A DNA stretch of 64,000 nt from NCBI GenBank assembly GCA_001769195.1, contig MEOK01000026.1, forward strand, positions 1 through 64,000, written 5' to 3'. This document shows, in pieces, positions 18,235 through 28,714 of the stretch; position 1 is the stretch's first letter; the number at the start of each line of letters is the position of its first letter. Below the pieces are notes generated by a model. The model saw nothing but the letters and a program-made list of their open reading frames with translations. It had not been told where the DNA came from and searched no databases. This DNA comes from Bacteroidetes bacterium GWF2_40_14 (GTDB lineage Bacteria > Bacteroidota > Bacteroidia > Bacteroidales > UBA932). The position numbers and the translations under genes were made by a program.

Positions 18235-19491
18235 TTATCTCTTTCCCAATTTGAGTATAAGAGTATCCATGTATTGCATCGTAACCAGAGAGTCCATCAT
18301 AACTTTTGCATTTTTCATCTTACCTCTGAACTCCTCTTCCTGTGATTTCTCTATTTTTTTTGCAGGTGGCGACTCCATCTTGAGAGGGTTGATAGGGGTA
18401 CCGTTCCTCCATATCCTGAAGTCGAGATGAGGTCCGGTTGAGAGTCCTGTACTGCCCACATAACCAATAACCTGACTCTGGCGGACACGAGCCCCCTTTG
18501 TTATTCCCTTGGCATATGCAGACAGATGCAGATAGGCCGATGTGTAGGTTGCATTATGCTTGATTTTTACTGTATTGCCCCCACCTCCTGCATATCCTTT
18601 CTGCACTACCACACCCTCGCCGATGCTCATTACCGGTGTCCCCTTGGGAGCCGCATAATCCACACCAGTATGGGGCCTCACAATTCTTGTAACAGGGTGT
18701 CTCCTGGAATAGGTGAATCCCGATGATACCCTTGTAAAGCTAAGAGGAGCCTTTAAAAATGCCTTCTTCAGATTTTCCCCCAATGAGTTGAAATACTGCA
18801 CAGAACCTGTGTCATTCTGTTTATACCTGTATGCATCGTACACCTTGCCACCATGTGTGAAATAGGCTGCGTATATTGTCCCTATCTCCACCACCTCGTC
18901 GTCTATCACTACCTCATCATAAATAACTTTAAAAGAATCACCCTTCTGCAGTCCAAAGAAGTCTATGGACCAGGCATAGATATCTTCCAGTCTTGAGGCC
19001 AGATTTATATTCAGACCAGCCCTGTCTACATCGTCCCAGAGTGATGTGGTTATTTTTGCCTCCCCCAGCCTTGTCCTGGTGGTCACCTCTTTTTCGTAAA
19101 CCTTTACAAATATTGAATCGTGCAGGCCAAAAACAACGAAAGAGGTCTTGCTCTCTTTATATATCAGATAGGCCAGCCCCGGATTTTCGCCCGAAGTGAA
19201 AAATGCTCTGTAATTATTGCCAACCCTGAGTTTCTTCAGATCAAACACATTTCTGGAAGCCTGTGTCAGAGAATATATATCTGCGTTGGGGACTCCCAGT
19301 TCATTCATTAAATTGGTGAAAAACTGCCCTCTCTTTATCTGTCCCTCCCGCACATTGAATTCCGATACCGGTATTCCAAATTCTGTAACATCATTTGCTG
19401 GGTTTGTGTTTTCGTTTTTGTCATTTTTCACCCCTCTCTCTGAACAAGATAGAGTTAAAAAAAGTGCTAAAAGGAGTATCAGTTTCTGCAT
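18235..19491 (-). CDS. M23 family metallopeptidase lipoprotein
   Basis: Lipobox 'LFLTLSCSERG'; 'RPHTGVDYAAPKGTPVMSIGEGVVVQKGYAGGGGNTVKIKH...YLHLSAYA...STGLSTGPHLDFRIW'. Start placed at MQKLILL; the longer ORF to 19770 would run into mraZ. Confidence 0.9.
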   Translation of the reverse strand: MQKLILLLALFLTLSCSERGVKNDKNENTNPANDVTEFGIPVSEFNVREGQIKRGQFFTNLMNELGVPNADIYSLTQASRNVFDLKKLRVGNNYRAFFTSGENPGLAYLIYKESKTSFVVFGLHDSIFVKVYEKEVTTRTRLGEAKITTSLWDDVDRAGLNINLASRLEDIYAWSIDFFGLQKGDSFKVIYDEVVIDDEVVEIGTIYAAYFTHGGKVYDAYRYKQNDTGSVQYFNSLGENLKKAFLKAPLSFTRVSSGFTYSRRHPVTRIVRPHTGVDYAAPKGTPVMSIGEGVVVQKGYAGGGGNTVKIKHNATYTSAYLHLSAYAKGITKGARVRQSQVIGYVGSTGLSTGPHLDFRIWRNGTPINPLKMESPPAKKIEKSQEEEFRGKMKNAKVMMDSLVTMQYMDTLILKLGKR

Positions 19492-19581
19492 ATCGGTTTT
19501 TTTACAATTCGAAGTTAGGAATTTGTTGATAATATTGTGGAAAAAATTGTAAATAAATGTAAGAAAATGGAAAACATTACT

Positions 19582-19589
19582 TATTTTTG
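19582..19589 (+). promoter_or_regulatory. Candidate Bacteroidetes -7 element (TATTTTTG) for the dcw cluster
   Basis: TAnnTTTG match 32 bp before mraZ ATG. Confidence 0.5.
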
Positions 19590-19621
19590 CATAAGACAAA
19601 AAACAGATAAAAAAATCTAAA

Positions 19622-20065
19622 ATGGTCAAATTTATAGGAGAATACACGGTTAAAGTAGATGATAAAGGTAGGTTGATACTCCCTTCATCATTTAAGTCCG
19701 TGGTTTCCGTTGATGACCTTCGTCTGGTAGTAAAAAAGGATTTATTCTCCAACTGTCTGGAAATGTTCACATATGAAGAGTGGGCAAAGGAGTCTGAGAA
19801 GGTAAAATCCCGTCTGAACTTTTTTAATCGTGAACACAGTCAGTTTTGGAGAGAATACATGAGAGACCGGGCAGTAGTAGAACCCGATGAAAAGCTCGGC
19901 AGAATTTCAATCCCCAAAAGGTTACTTGAGCAAATTGGTGTAGAGAGAGAGGTAGTCTTTGCCGGAAACGATCATAAGATTGAGATCTGGGCAAAAGAGA
20001 ACTTCCAGAACACCAAATTACCGGAGAGCGACTATCTCGCATTAGCAGAAAAAATTTTAGGATAA
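19622..20065 (+). CDS. mraZ: Transcriptional regulator MraZ
   Basis: 'GEYTVKVDDKGRLILPSSFK' and 'DEKLGRISIPKRLLEQIGVEREVVFAGNDHKIEIW' SpoVT/AbrB-like repeats; heads dcw cluster. Confidence 0.95.
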   Translation: MVKFIGEYTVKVDDKGRLILPSSFKSVVSVDDLRLVVKKDLFSNCLEMFTYEEWAKESEKVKSRLNFFNREHSQFWREYMRDRAVVEPDEKLGRISIPKRLLEQIGVEREVVFAGNDHKIEIWAKENFQNTKLPESDYLALAEKILG

Positions 20066-20081
20066 GGAAAGGAGTTGTTTT

Positions 20082-20984
20082 ATGAGTGCTTATCATACAC
20101 CCGTCCTGCTTGATGAAAGTGTATCAGCTTTAGCAATAGTACCATCCGGTATATATCTGGATGCTACTTTCGGAGGGGGCGGACACAGCAGGGAGATACT
20201 GTCAAGGATGGATCAAAACTCAAGATTGCTTGCGTTTGACCGGGATTCCGATGCTCTCGGCAATGCTCCCGATGACAGCAGGCTCATCCTTATTCATAAC
20301 AATTTCAGATTTATTCAGAATTATGTCCACTATCATGGATTTGAACATGTAGACGGAATTCTGGCCGACCTTGGGGTCTCATCTCACCAGTTTGACACAG
20401 AGGAGAGAGGTTTTTCGTTCCGGTTCGATGCCCTGCTCGATATGCGAATGAACCGTTCGGCCCGGATAACAGCGGCAGACATAGTAAACAGTTATGCACC
20501 GGAGAGACTCATGTGGGTTATGAGCAACTACGGAGAGGTAGAAAACAGCAAAAGGGTTGCCCAACTGATATGCAAATACAGGGAGGAGGCAGCAATTAAA
20601 ACGACAACAGACCTCAACAAAGCTCTTGAACCTGTGCTTCCAAAGTTCGCAGAACACAAATACCTGGCTAAAGTATACCAGGCACTTAGGATTGAAGTAA
20701 ATGGAGAGATGAAGGCCCTGGAAGGTTTTTTAGATGACACAATAAAGGTGCTAAGACCCGGAGGCAGATTGGTAGTCATTACATACCACTCCCTGGAAGA
20801 CCGTATGGTTAAGAATTTTATGCGTTCAGGAACTATAGACGGTGTTGTCGAAAAAGATTTTTATGGCAATATCTCAAGCCCTTTCAAGGCTGTTACAAAG
20901 AAACCTCTTGTGCCGGGAGAAGATGAAATATCAGGTAACACAAGGGCAAGAAGCGCAAAACTAAGGGTTGTAGAAAAAAAATAG
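20082..20984 (+). CDS. rsmH: 16S rRNA (cytosine1402-N4)-methyltransferase
   Basis: 'YHTPVLLDESVSAL', 'DATFGGGGHSREIL', 'YHSLEDRMVKNFM'. Confidence 0.96.
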   Translation: MSAYHTPVLLDESVSALAIVPSGIYLDATFGGGGHSREILSRMDQNSRLLAFDRDSDALGNAPDDSRLILIHNNFRFIQNYVHYHGFEHVDGILADLGVSSHQFDTEERGFSFRFDALLDMRMNRSARITAADIVNSYAPERLMWVMSNYGEVENSKRVAQLICKYREEAAIKTTTDLNKALEPVLPKFAEHKYLAKVYQALRIEVNGEMKALEGFLDDTIKVLRPGGRLVVITYHSLEDRMVKNFMRSGTIDGVVEKDFYGNISSPFKAVTKKPLVPGEDEISGNTRARSAKLRVVEKK

Positions 20985-20990
20985 GGACTT

Positions 20991-21314
20991 ATGGCAAAAC
21001 GTAATTGGATATCGGAGATAATGGGTGGACAGATTCTGTTGCACAGCGGCATTTTGCAGCAGGCCAGATTTGTACTCTACATCTTCGTTCTTATTATCCT
21101 GTACATAAGTATAAATTTTGGCATTGAGAAGAGCATGCTCACCGAGCGGAGAAATCAGAAGGAGCTGAAAAACCTCAAGGCTGACTATACAAGCAAGTCA
21201 TCAAAGTTAATGTACCAAAGCAAAAGGGCAGAAGTTGAAAAACGTCTTTTTGAGAAGAATTCAGGACTGATAGTGCCAACCGAACCACCTAGAAGGATAC
21301 TAATAGAGAGGTAA
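20991..21314 (+). CDS. ftsL: FtsL-like cell division protein
   Basis: Small single-TM protein with a short coiled-coil between rsmH and ftsI. Confidence 0.75.
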   Translation: MAKRNWISEIMGGQILLHSGILQQARFVLYIFVLIILYISINFGIEKSMLTERRNQKELKNLKADYTSKSSKLMYQSKRAEVEKRLFEKNSGLIVPTEPPRRILIER

Positions 21315-21315
21315 C

Positions 21316-23442
21316 ATGAAGGAGATAGTTCAAAGGGTAAGCATAATATACTTTTTAATCGTCATACTAAGTCTGATGGTTGTCGGCCGTATTATACAGT
21401 TGCAGTACTTCACAACACTCAAGGTAAGTTCAGACGACATCTCTTTTCGTATAGAAGAAATTGAGGCCACAAGAGGAAGCATCCTTGCCCACGATGGCAG
21501 GTCACTTTCTGCCTCTGTCCCATATTATCAGGTAAGAATGGACTGTCTTGTTCCGGGTGATACAACTTTCAACAACAATGTTGATGCACTGGCTGCTGCT
21601 CTGAGCGGATTCTTCATGGACAAGACCCCGCTTGCATACAGGACAGATATTGTTCTGGCAAGAAAGCAAAACAAACGATACAAGGCAATAGGAAACCGGC
21701 TGGTAGACTATTCTGAGTTGATGACAATAAAAAAGTTCCCTCTTTTCAACCTTGGAGCAAACAGAGGTGGTATAATAGCCGAACAAAAAAACAAGAGGAA
21801 CAACCCATATGGCAGACTGGCATACAGAACCATAGGGTTCATCAATTCTCAGGGAACTGGTGTTGGTATTGAGGGTAGCTACGATTTCTACCTCAAAGGT
21901 ATTCCGGGCAAGCAGACTGTCCAGAGAATGCTTGGGGGAGAGTGGAAGCCTATAGACAACGAAGCCCTGGTTCTTCCAAAAGACGGCTACGACGTTCAGA
22001 CAACACTGGACATAGATATTCAGGAAGCTGCCGAGAATGCACTTAAGAGCCAACTTGCGCTCTCCGATGTGTTTGAAGGGGCAACTGCAATAGTAATGGA
22101 GGTAAAGACAGGAGCTATACTGGCAATAGCCAATATGAAAAAAAATGCAGATGGCGAATTTGACGAATCTTTCAACTATGCGATAGGACAGGCAACTGAA
22201 CCGGGGTCAACCTTCAAGCTAGCAACACTGGTTGCACTTATCGAGGATGGGTATGTGACACTCGACACCCCTGTTGATGCAGGAGATGGAAAATGGACAT
22301 ACAGCACCAAGACCTTTACAGATGTAACCCATGGTGGATATGGCCTTATAAATGTCTTAAAAGCATTTGAGAAATCGTCTAACGTGGCTTTTGCCAAACT
22401 AGCTGTAGAGTACTATTCAAATAATGAGAAAAAGTATGTCGACAGGCTTAATAATATGAAACTGAACGAGAAGTTCAACCTTGACATAATGGGAGAAGGG
22501 CGCGCGGTAATTCACTCACCCGGCGATGCAATGTGGTCCAAACTTACCCTGCCTATGATGGCAATGGGTTATGCTTCTCTTCTCACCCCTCTTCATACGT
22601 TAACGTTTTACAACGCTATAGCTAATGGAGGAAAGATGATGAAGCCATACTTTGTACAGAATCTCCAAAGATCGGGTGTAATAGAGAAGGAGTTTCAGCC
22701 ACAGGAGCTGAGCGGCTCCATCTGCTCAAAATCCACTATAGAAGCTGTCCACAAAGCTTTAAGGGGAGTTGTTGTAGAAGGAACAGCAAAAGCTTTCAAC
22801 GATGAGCGTTATTCAATCTCAGGAAAGACAGGAACTGCCCAGATTGCATTTGACGGCAGGTATATAGACGCACAAGGATATCGCAAGCATCAGGCATCTT
22901 TTGCCGGATTTTTCCCTTCTGACAATCCGCAGTATTCCGCAATCGTGGTTCTTTATACAAACAAGACCAGGGCAAATTTCTACGGAGGTGCATGGGCCGC
23001 CCCGGTTTTCAAGCAAGTATCAGATAAAATATATGCATCTAGTCCGGACTGGAAGGAACCAGTAAAAGGAAAAGGCACGGAACCAAAAATAAAACCTTCT
23101 ATACTGTCGGGCAGAAGCAACACTACAAACAAGCTCCTTGCACTTTTGCCCGTTGGAGAGAAAATCATTCCACCTGACACTGAGTGGCTGCAGTTCTCTA
23201 AAGACAGCAACATAGTTACTGTAAAGGAGTGTCAGATTGTCACCGATTCATTACCCAGTGTAATGAATATGGGTTTAAGAGATGCAATCTACCTGTTGGA
23301 AAACCAAGGGTACAGAGTACAATTTACTGGCAGGGGAAGAGTTGTGAGTCAAATTCCTGCACCTGGCTCCGTTGCCGAAAAAAAGAGCATTATCCAAATT
23401 CAACTATCAGAAGAATATGAAATTAAGCAAGTTATTAAATAG
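21316..23442 (+). CDS. ftsI: Penicillin-binding protein 2/3 (FtsI) with C-terminal PASTA domain
   Basis: 'ATEPGSTFKLATL', 'KSSNVAFAKLA', 'SGKTGTAQ'; C-terminal 'NMGLRDAIYLLENQGYRVQFTGRGRVVSQIPAPGS' PASTA. Confidence 0.95.
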   Translation: MKEIVQRVSIIYFLIVILSLMVVGRIIQLQYFTTLKVSSDDISFRIEEIEATRGSILAHDGRSLSASVPYYQVRMDCLVPGDTTFNNNVDALAAALSGFFMDKTPLAYRTDIVLARKQNKRYKAIGNRLVDYSELMTIKKFPLFNLGANRGGIIAEQKNKRNNPYGRLAYRTIGFINSQGTGVGIEGSYDFYLKGIPGKQTVQRMLGGEWKPIDNEALVLPKDGYDVQTTLDIDIQEAAENALKSQLALSDVFEGATAIVMEVKTGAILAIANMKKNADGEFDESFNYAIGQATEPGSTFKLATLVALIEDGYVTLDTPVDAGDGKWTYSTKTFTDVTHGGYGLINVLKAFEKSSNVAFAKLAVEYYSNNEKKYVDRLNNMKLNEKFNLDIMGEGRAVIHSPGDAMWSKLTLPMMAMGYASLLTPLHTLTFYNAIANGGKMMKPYFVQNLQRSGVIEKEFQPQELSGSICSKSTIEAVHKALRGVVVEGTAKAFNDERYSISGKTGTAQIAFDGRYIDAQGYRKHQASFAGFFPSDNPQYSAIVVLYTNKTRANFYGGAWAAPVFKQVSDKIYASSPDWKEPVKGKGTEPKIKPSILSGRSNTTNKLLALLPVGEKIIPPDTEWLQFSKDSNIVTVKECQIVTDSLPSVMNMGLRDAIYLLENQGYRVQFTGRGRVVSQIPAPGSVAEKKSIIQIQLSEEYEIKQVIK

Positions 23443-24871
23443 CGTTATGGTGTTGTCGGTATCAGGCAACAGAGAAGTGGATATTCTATCTGTCTGTTTC
23501 GACTCCAGAGAGGTTAAGGATGGTTCTCTCTTTGTTGCTGTCAAAGGAGGAACATCAGATGGTCACGATTATATCGGGAAAGCAGTTGAAGCAGGAGCAG
23601 CAGCGGTAATATGTGAGGTTGCACCATCATTTTCACTTCCGGTAACAGTAGTATGTGTTGAGGACAGTCACAAGGCACTTGGATTCGTCGCTTCGTCGTT
23701 TTATGACAATCCTTCGGATAAACTTAAACTTGTAGGCATTACTGGCACTAACGGCAAAACAACAACAGTTACATTGCTGTATCAGCTTTTCTCTGGTCTG
23801 GGTTATAAATGCGGCCTTCTGTCAACAATTGCCAACTATGTATATGACAAAAGAACAGAAGCAACCCATACCACACCTGATCCTATAGAAACAAATGCAT
23901 TGCTTGCCGGGATGGCTGCTGCAGGATGTGAATATTGCTTCATGGAGGTCAGTTCTCATTCGCTTGATCAAAGCAGGGTATGCGGGCTGAACTTTACCGG
24001 TGCCATTTTTTCTAACATTACCCACGACCATCTTGATTACCACAAAACTTTTCAGGAGTATATCAGAGTAAAAAAGAGGTTTTTTGACAATCTGCCGCCA
24101 ACTGCGTTTGCACTTACAAACATAGATGATAAAAACGGTCTTGTGATGCTTCAGAACACTCTTGCTCACAAGTACACATATTCATGTACCTCCCCTGCTG
24201 ATTTCAACTGCAGGATTATTGAAAAGGGTCTCGATGGGATGCTTGTAAGGATAGACAGTCGCGAAGTCTGGACCAGGTTCATAGGAGAGCACAATGCCTA
24301 TAACCTTCTGTCTGTTTACTCCTCTGCAATTCTGCTTGGTGCAGACAAAGAGGAAGTTCTGGTACAGCTTAGTTCCTTGACTTCTGTTTCAGGCAGGCTT
24401 GAATATCTGAAAGGTCTTAATAACCTTACAGCAGTGGTTGATTATGCACATACGCCTGATGCATTGGAAAATGTATTGAAAACACTCAAAGACTGTGCCG
24501 GTGAAAGTGAAATAGTGGCAGTATTCGGATGTGGCGGGAACCGCGATAAAAGTAAAAGACCTGAAATGGCACAGATTGCTGCAAGGTATTCAGATAAGAT
24601 AATTGTTACCTCAGACAATCCCAGATTCGAAGAACCGGAGTCAATTATAGAAGACATAAAGGCAGGCTTCACACCAAAGGAGTGTGCAGGAGTCTTGTTT
24701 ATAACAGACAGGCGGGAAGCGATAAAGACTGCCCTGCTTATGTCTAAGGAGGGCTCCATCATTCTGGTTGCCGGAAAAGGACACGAAAATTATCAGGATG
24801 TGAAAGGTGTGAAACACCACTTCGATGATAAAGAGGTGATATCAGAGGTATTTAACCAAAACCAAGAGTAA
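23417..24871 (+). CDS. murE: UDP-N-acetylmuramyl-tripeptide synthetase
   Basis: '[20 protein letters not shown]', '[14 protein letters not shown]', '[16 protein letters not shown]'. Start moved to MKLSKLL because the 23372 start lies inside ftsI. Confidence 0.95.
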   Translation: MKLSKLLNSVMVLSVSGNREVDILSVCFDSREVKDGSLFVAVKGGTSDGHDYIGKAVEAGAAAVICEVAPSFSLPVTVVCVEDSHKALGFVASSFYDNPSDKLKLVGITGTNGKTTTVTLLYQLFSGLGYKCGLLSTIANYVYDKRTEATHTTPDPIETNALLAGMAAAGCEYCFMEVSSHSLDQSRVCGLNFTGAIFSNITHDHLDYHKTFQEYIRVKKRFFDNLPPTAFALTNIDDKNGLVMLQNTLAHKYTYSCTSPADFNCRIIEKGLDGMLVRIDSREVWTRFIGEHNAYNLLSVYSSAILLGADKEEVLVQLSSLTSVSGRLEYLKGLNNLTAVVDYAHTPDALENVLKTLKDCAGESEIVAVFGCGGNRDKSKRPEMAQIAARYSDKIIVTSDNPRFEEPESIIEDIKAGFTPKECAGVLFITDRREAIKTALLMSKEGSIILVAGKGHENYQDVKGVKHHFDDKEVISEVFNQNQE

Positions 24872-24873
24872 TT

Positions 24874-26154
24874 ATGCTATACAATCTTTTCGATTACTTA
24901 AAGGACACAATTGACTTTCCTGGTATTGGACTGCTCAAATACATATCTTTCAGGGCATTTTCGGCATTGATTCTCTCTATGCTCATCGCTCTGTTTGTCG
25001 GTAAGAAAATGATCGGAAGGCTGGCGAAAATGCAGATTGGCGAAGAGATACGTGATCTCGGTCTTGAGGGTCAGATGCAAAAGAAGGGAACTCCTACAAT
25101 GGGAGGAATAATAATAATCGTATCACTGCTCATTCCTGCCGTACTGTTGGGTGACCTCACCAATATTTATGTACAGCTTATGATTGTTACAACTATCTGG
25201 TTAGGATTTATCGGCTTTGCAGACGACTATATTAAGGTGTTCAAGAAGAATAAGGAAGGCCTTAAAGGTAAGTTCAAAATTGTAGGACAGGTTGGCCTTG
25301 GTCTCATTGTAGGATTAAGTCTTTATTTGAGTGACCAGGCTGTTGTCCGTGTTCCTTCAACTCAGATGACAAAAGAGGCAAGAGCAGAGATTGTCTCTCA
25401 GGAGGGATTTTCAGACAAGGTAAGTTACTTCAAGGAGGAGAAAAGTACTAAAACCACTATCCCTTTTGTAAAGGGCAATGAATTTGATTACTCATGGCTT
25501 TCACCGGTAAAAGGAGAGGCAGGGGAGAAAGTAACATGGATAATCTACATTCTTGTTATAATATTCATTGTGACTGCTGTCTCAAACGGGACAAACATAA
25601 CAGACGGAATGGATGGACTCACAACCGGAGTATCTGCAATAGTAGGAATCACGCTTGCCATACTTGCATATGTTTCAGGTAATATAATCTATTCCAACTA
25701 TCTGAACATAATGTATATACCAAACACCGGAGAACTTGTGATTGTTCTTGCTGCATTCATTGGGGCACTGGTGGGCTTTCTCTGGTACAACTCTTATCCG
25801 GCACAGGTATTTATGGGAGATACCGGAAGTCTGGCAATAGGAGGAATAATAGCAGTTGCAGCAATTATAATAAAGAAGGAGCTATTGATTCCTATCCTTT
25901 GCGGAATTTTCTTCGTTGAACTTCTGTCGGTAATGATGCAGCGGATATATTTCAAGTATACTAAGAAACGATATGGAGCAGGTGTAAGGATATTCAAAAT
26001 GGCTCCGCTTCACCATCATTTTCAGAAGGAAGGTATAGCGGCTCTCATTCAGCGACCAAAAAGAGCAATTCCCGAGGCCAAGATAGTGGCCAGATTCTGG
26101 ATAATTGCAATACTGCTTGCAGGTTTAACAATAATAACATTAAAAATAAGATAA
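24874..26154 (+). CDS. mraY: Phospho-N-acetylmuramoyl-pentapeptide-transferase
   Basis: '[13 protein letters not shown]', '[12 protein letters not shown]', '[12 protein letters not shown]', '[12 protein letters not shown]'. Confidence 0.96.
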   Translation: MLYNLFDYLKDTIDFPGIGLLKYISFRAFSALILSMLIALFVGKKMIGRLAKMQIGEEIRDLGLEGQMQKKGTPTMGGIIIIVSLLIPAVLLGDLTNIYVQLMIVTTIWLGFIGFADDYIKVFKKNKEGLKGKFKIVGQVGLGLIVGLSLYLSDQAVVRVPSTQMTKEARAEIVSQEGFSDKVSYFKEEKSTKTTIPFVKGNEFDYSWLSPVKGEAGEKVTWIIYILVIIFIVTAVSNGTNITDGMDGLTTGVSAIVGITLAILAYVSGNIIYSNYLNIMYIPNTGELVIVLAAFIGALVGFLWYNSYPAQVFMGDTGSLAIGGIIAVAAIIIKKELLIPILCGIFFVELLSVMMQRIYFKYTKKRYGAGVRIFKMAPLHHHFQKEGIAALIQRPKRAIPEAKIVARFWIIAILLAGLTIITLKIR

Positions 26155-26155
26155 T

Positions 26156-27490
26156 ATGTCAAGAGTAGTAATTCTTGGAGGTGGAGAAAGTGGAGTAGGA
26201 TCGGCAGTACTCTCTGTTATAAAGGGTAATGACACCTTTTTGTCCGACAGCAACATGCTTACAGGCGAAGCTAAGGCAATGCTTGAAAAATTTGGTGTTG
26301 CCTATGAAGAGGGAGGACACAGTAAAGATCAAATTCTTAATGCTGACGAGGTTATTAAAAGCCCCGGAATTCCGGATACTGTCCCCATAGTGGAGGAGAT
26401 TACAGCAAAAGGTATACCTGTAATTTCTGAAATAGAGTTTGCCGGCCGATATGACAACGCAAAAAAAATTTGTATCACAGGAAGCAACGGCAAGACAACA
26501 ACAACATCTATAATCTATTTTCTATTGAAGAATGCAGGTTTGAATGTTGGCCTTGCAGGAAATATCGGGCAATCTTATGCATATCAGGTAGCCACACAGA
26601 ACTTCGATTACTATGTACTGGAACTTAGTAGTTTCCAGCTGGACGGAATGTACGATTTCAAAGCCGATATTGCTGTTCTTCTGAACATAACCCCCGACCA
26701 TCTGGACAGATACAACTACGAGATGGAAAATTACATAAAGGCCAAGTTCCGTGTTACTCAGAATATGTCGAGTGAAGATTGTTTTATATTTTGCGCCGAT
26801 GACGAGATAAGCATTTCACATCTGAACAAGATTGTCCTGCAGGCAAAGAAACTTCCTTTCAGCCAGACAAAAATTGTTGAAGAGGGCGCTTTTCTCGAAA
26901 ACGATCAGATGCATGTTCACTATGACGATAGAGATTACCGTATGTTCATAAACGAACTCTCACTGCAGGGAAAACACAACATTTATAACTCAATGGCAGC
27001 AGCTATAACAGGGAAAGTGCTGAATGTCAAAAATGAGGTCCTTCGCGACAGCCTCTCAAGTTTTAAAGGTGTAGAACATCGTCTGGAGAAGGTGCTTAAA
27101 GTAAGAAACGTGTTATATATTAACGACTCCAAAGCCACAAATGTAAATTCGACCTGGTATGCCCTTGAAAGTATGACTACCCCTGTCATATGGATAGCCG
27201 GAGGTAAGGATAAAGGAAATGACTATGCCCCGCTTTACGAACTTGTAAAGGAGAGGGTGACTGCAATAATATGTCTGGGTGTGGACAATGCCAAGCTGCA
27301 TGAACACTTCCAGGACAAGGTAGAAGCTATGTACGACGTACTCTCAGCTGAGGAGGCTGTGAGAACAGCATATTCAATTGCAAAACCGGGCGACACCGTT
27401 TTATTGTCGCCTGCATGTGCAAGCTTTGACCTTTTCAAAAATTATGAAGACAGAGGGAAACAATTTAAAGAAGCTGTTCAAAATTTATAA
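26156..27490 (+). CDS. murD: UDP-N-acetylmuramoylalanine-D-glutamate ligase
   Basis: 'ITGSNGKTTTTSIIYFLL', 'LNITPDHLDRY', 'NDSKATNVNSTWYAL'. Confidence 0.95.
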   Translation: MSRVVILGGGESGVGSAVLSVIKGNDTFLSDSNMLTGEAKAMLEKFGVAYEEGGHSKDQILNADEVIKSPGIPDTVPIVEEITAKGIPVISEIEFAGRYDNAKKICITGSNGKTTTTSIIYFLLKNAGLNVGLAGNIGQSYAYQVATQNFDYYVLELSSFQLDGMYDFKADIAVLLNITPDHLDRYNYEMENYIKAKFRVTQNMSSEDCFIFCADDEISISHLNKIVLQAKKLPFSQTKIVEEGAFLENDQMHVHYDDRDYRMFINELSLQGKHNIYNSMAAAITGKVLNVKNEVLRDSLSSFKGVEHRLEKVLKVRNVLYINDSKATNVNSTWYALESMTTPVIWIAGGKDKGNDYAPLYELVKERVTAIICLGVDNAKLHEHFQDKVEAMYDVLSAEEAVRTAYSIAKPGDTVLLSPACASFDLFKNYEDRGKQFKEAVQNL

Positions 27491-27493
27491 AAA

Positions 27494-28714
27494 ATGAGCG
27501 ATTCTGATTCTATAATATACAGACTAAAGGGAGATAAGGTAATCTGGATTATCGTGTTTCTGCTTTCACTTATCTCTATTGCTGCAGTCTACTCTTCAAG
27601 CAGCTCTCTGGCTTTCAAGGAGGGTAAGAGTACCCTGGACTTTCTTCTTAAGCAGATGAGATTTGTATTGTTCGGATTAACAGCTCTCTATATCTGTTAC
27701 AAGATTCCTCTTGGTTGGTACAGGATGCTCTCATATCTGGGAATTATAATCAGTATAGCTCTGTTAGTTGCAACAATTGCAATTGGAAAAAACATAAATG
27801 GAGCCGACAGGTGGATCAGTATTTTCGGATTATCATTTCAACCCGCAGAGATTGCCAAGATAGCCACAGTTATCTATCTGGCTAAAATATTGGAAGAAAG
27901 GAGATTTGAAAGTTTTAAGGAGTTCCTTTTCTGGGTTTTGGTGCCTTTAGGCATAATTTGTCTTCTTATACTCAATGGTAGTGCCTCTACTGCAATTATC
28001 CTTGCAGGAATACTTTTTATGATTCTGTTTATTGCAGGAGTTAAGTGGAGCCATCTGTTCAAAAGCGCAGGAATAGCAGCGGGTACGCTGGTTATTGTTA
28101 TAATTCTCAATCAGGCATTTGGCCTGTTTCCAAGAGTAGAAACTGCCGTTAATCGTGTCAAGAATTTCGCCGTAGAGAAGTCGATTGACAAAAAACTATC
28201 TCCCGAGGAGAAACAGAGGGAGATGGACAAGACGTTTCAGGCAGATATGGCCAAGGCAGCAATTGCCTCTGTTGGCGTTTTTGGCAAAGGGCCGGGCAAT
28301 AGCACACAAAGATATGTGCTCCCTCACCCCTACTCAGATTTTATATATACAATTATTGTGGAGGAGTGGGGCTTTCTCGGAGGATTTCTGGTGCTAATGC
28401 TATATCTGTGGTTCTTGTTCAGATGCATTGTTCTTGCAAGGTCATGCTCAAAGGTCTTTACATCTGTGCTTGTAATAGGACTTGGTTTACTTATAACATC
28501 TCAGGCCATGCTACATATTCTGGTTAATGTCGGGATACTTCCAGTAACAGGACATACTCTTCCGTTAATAAGTCTGGGGGGCACATCACTTGTAATAATG
28601 AGTGCTGCATTCGGAATAATTCTCTCTGTGAGCAGGACTATTGAGATAGACAAAGTTATTGAGAATGAGAAGAAGGAAAATGCGGACAATAATGTAGAGG
28701 AGGTAGTCTTATGA
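27494..28714 (+). CDS. ftsW: SEDS peptidoglycan polymerase FtsW
   Basis: Multi-TM; 'NGADRWISIFGLSFQPAEIAK', 'GPGNSTQRYVLPHPYSDFIYTIIVEEWGFLGG', 'TGHTLPLISLGGTS'. Confidence 0.95.
   Translation: MSDSDSIIYRLKGDKVIWIIVFLLSLISIAAVYSSSSSLAFKEGKSTLDFLLKQMRFVLFGLTALYICYKIPLGWYRMLSYLGIIISIALLVATIAIGKNINGADRWISIFGLSFQPAEIAKIATVIYLAKILEERRFESFKEFLFWVLVPLGIICLLILNGSASTAIILAGILFMILFIAGVKWSHLFKSAGIAAGTLVIVIILNQAFGLFPRVETAVNRVKNFAVEKSIDKKLSPEEKQREMDKTFQADMAKAAIASVGVFGKGPGNSTQRYVLPHPYSDFIYTIIVEEWGFLGGFLVLMLYLWFLFRCIVLARSCSKVFTSVLVIGLGLLITSQAMLHILVNVGILPVTGHTLPLISLGGTSLVIMSAAFGIILSVSRTIEIDKVIENEKKENADNNVEEVVL

Noticed and set aside
19492-19770. N-terminal extension of the M23 peptidase ORF overlapping mraZ
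   Set aside because: The lipoprotein signal begins at MQKLILL (19491); the extension would cover the mraZ promoter and start, so it is a track start-site artefact.
21502-22053. 183-aa minus-strand ORF opposite ftsI
   Set aside because: Antisense to a confidently assigned PBP; Cys/Val-rich composition typical of a shadow frame.
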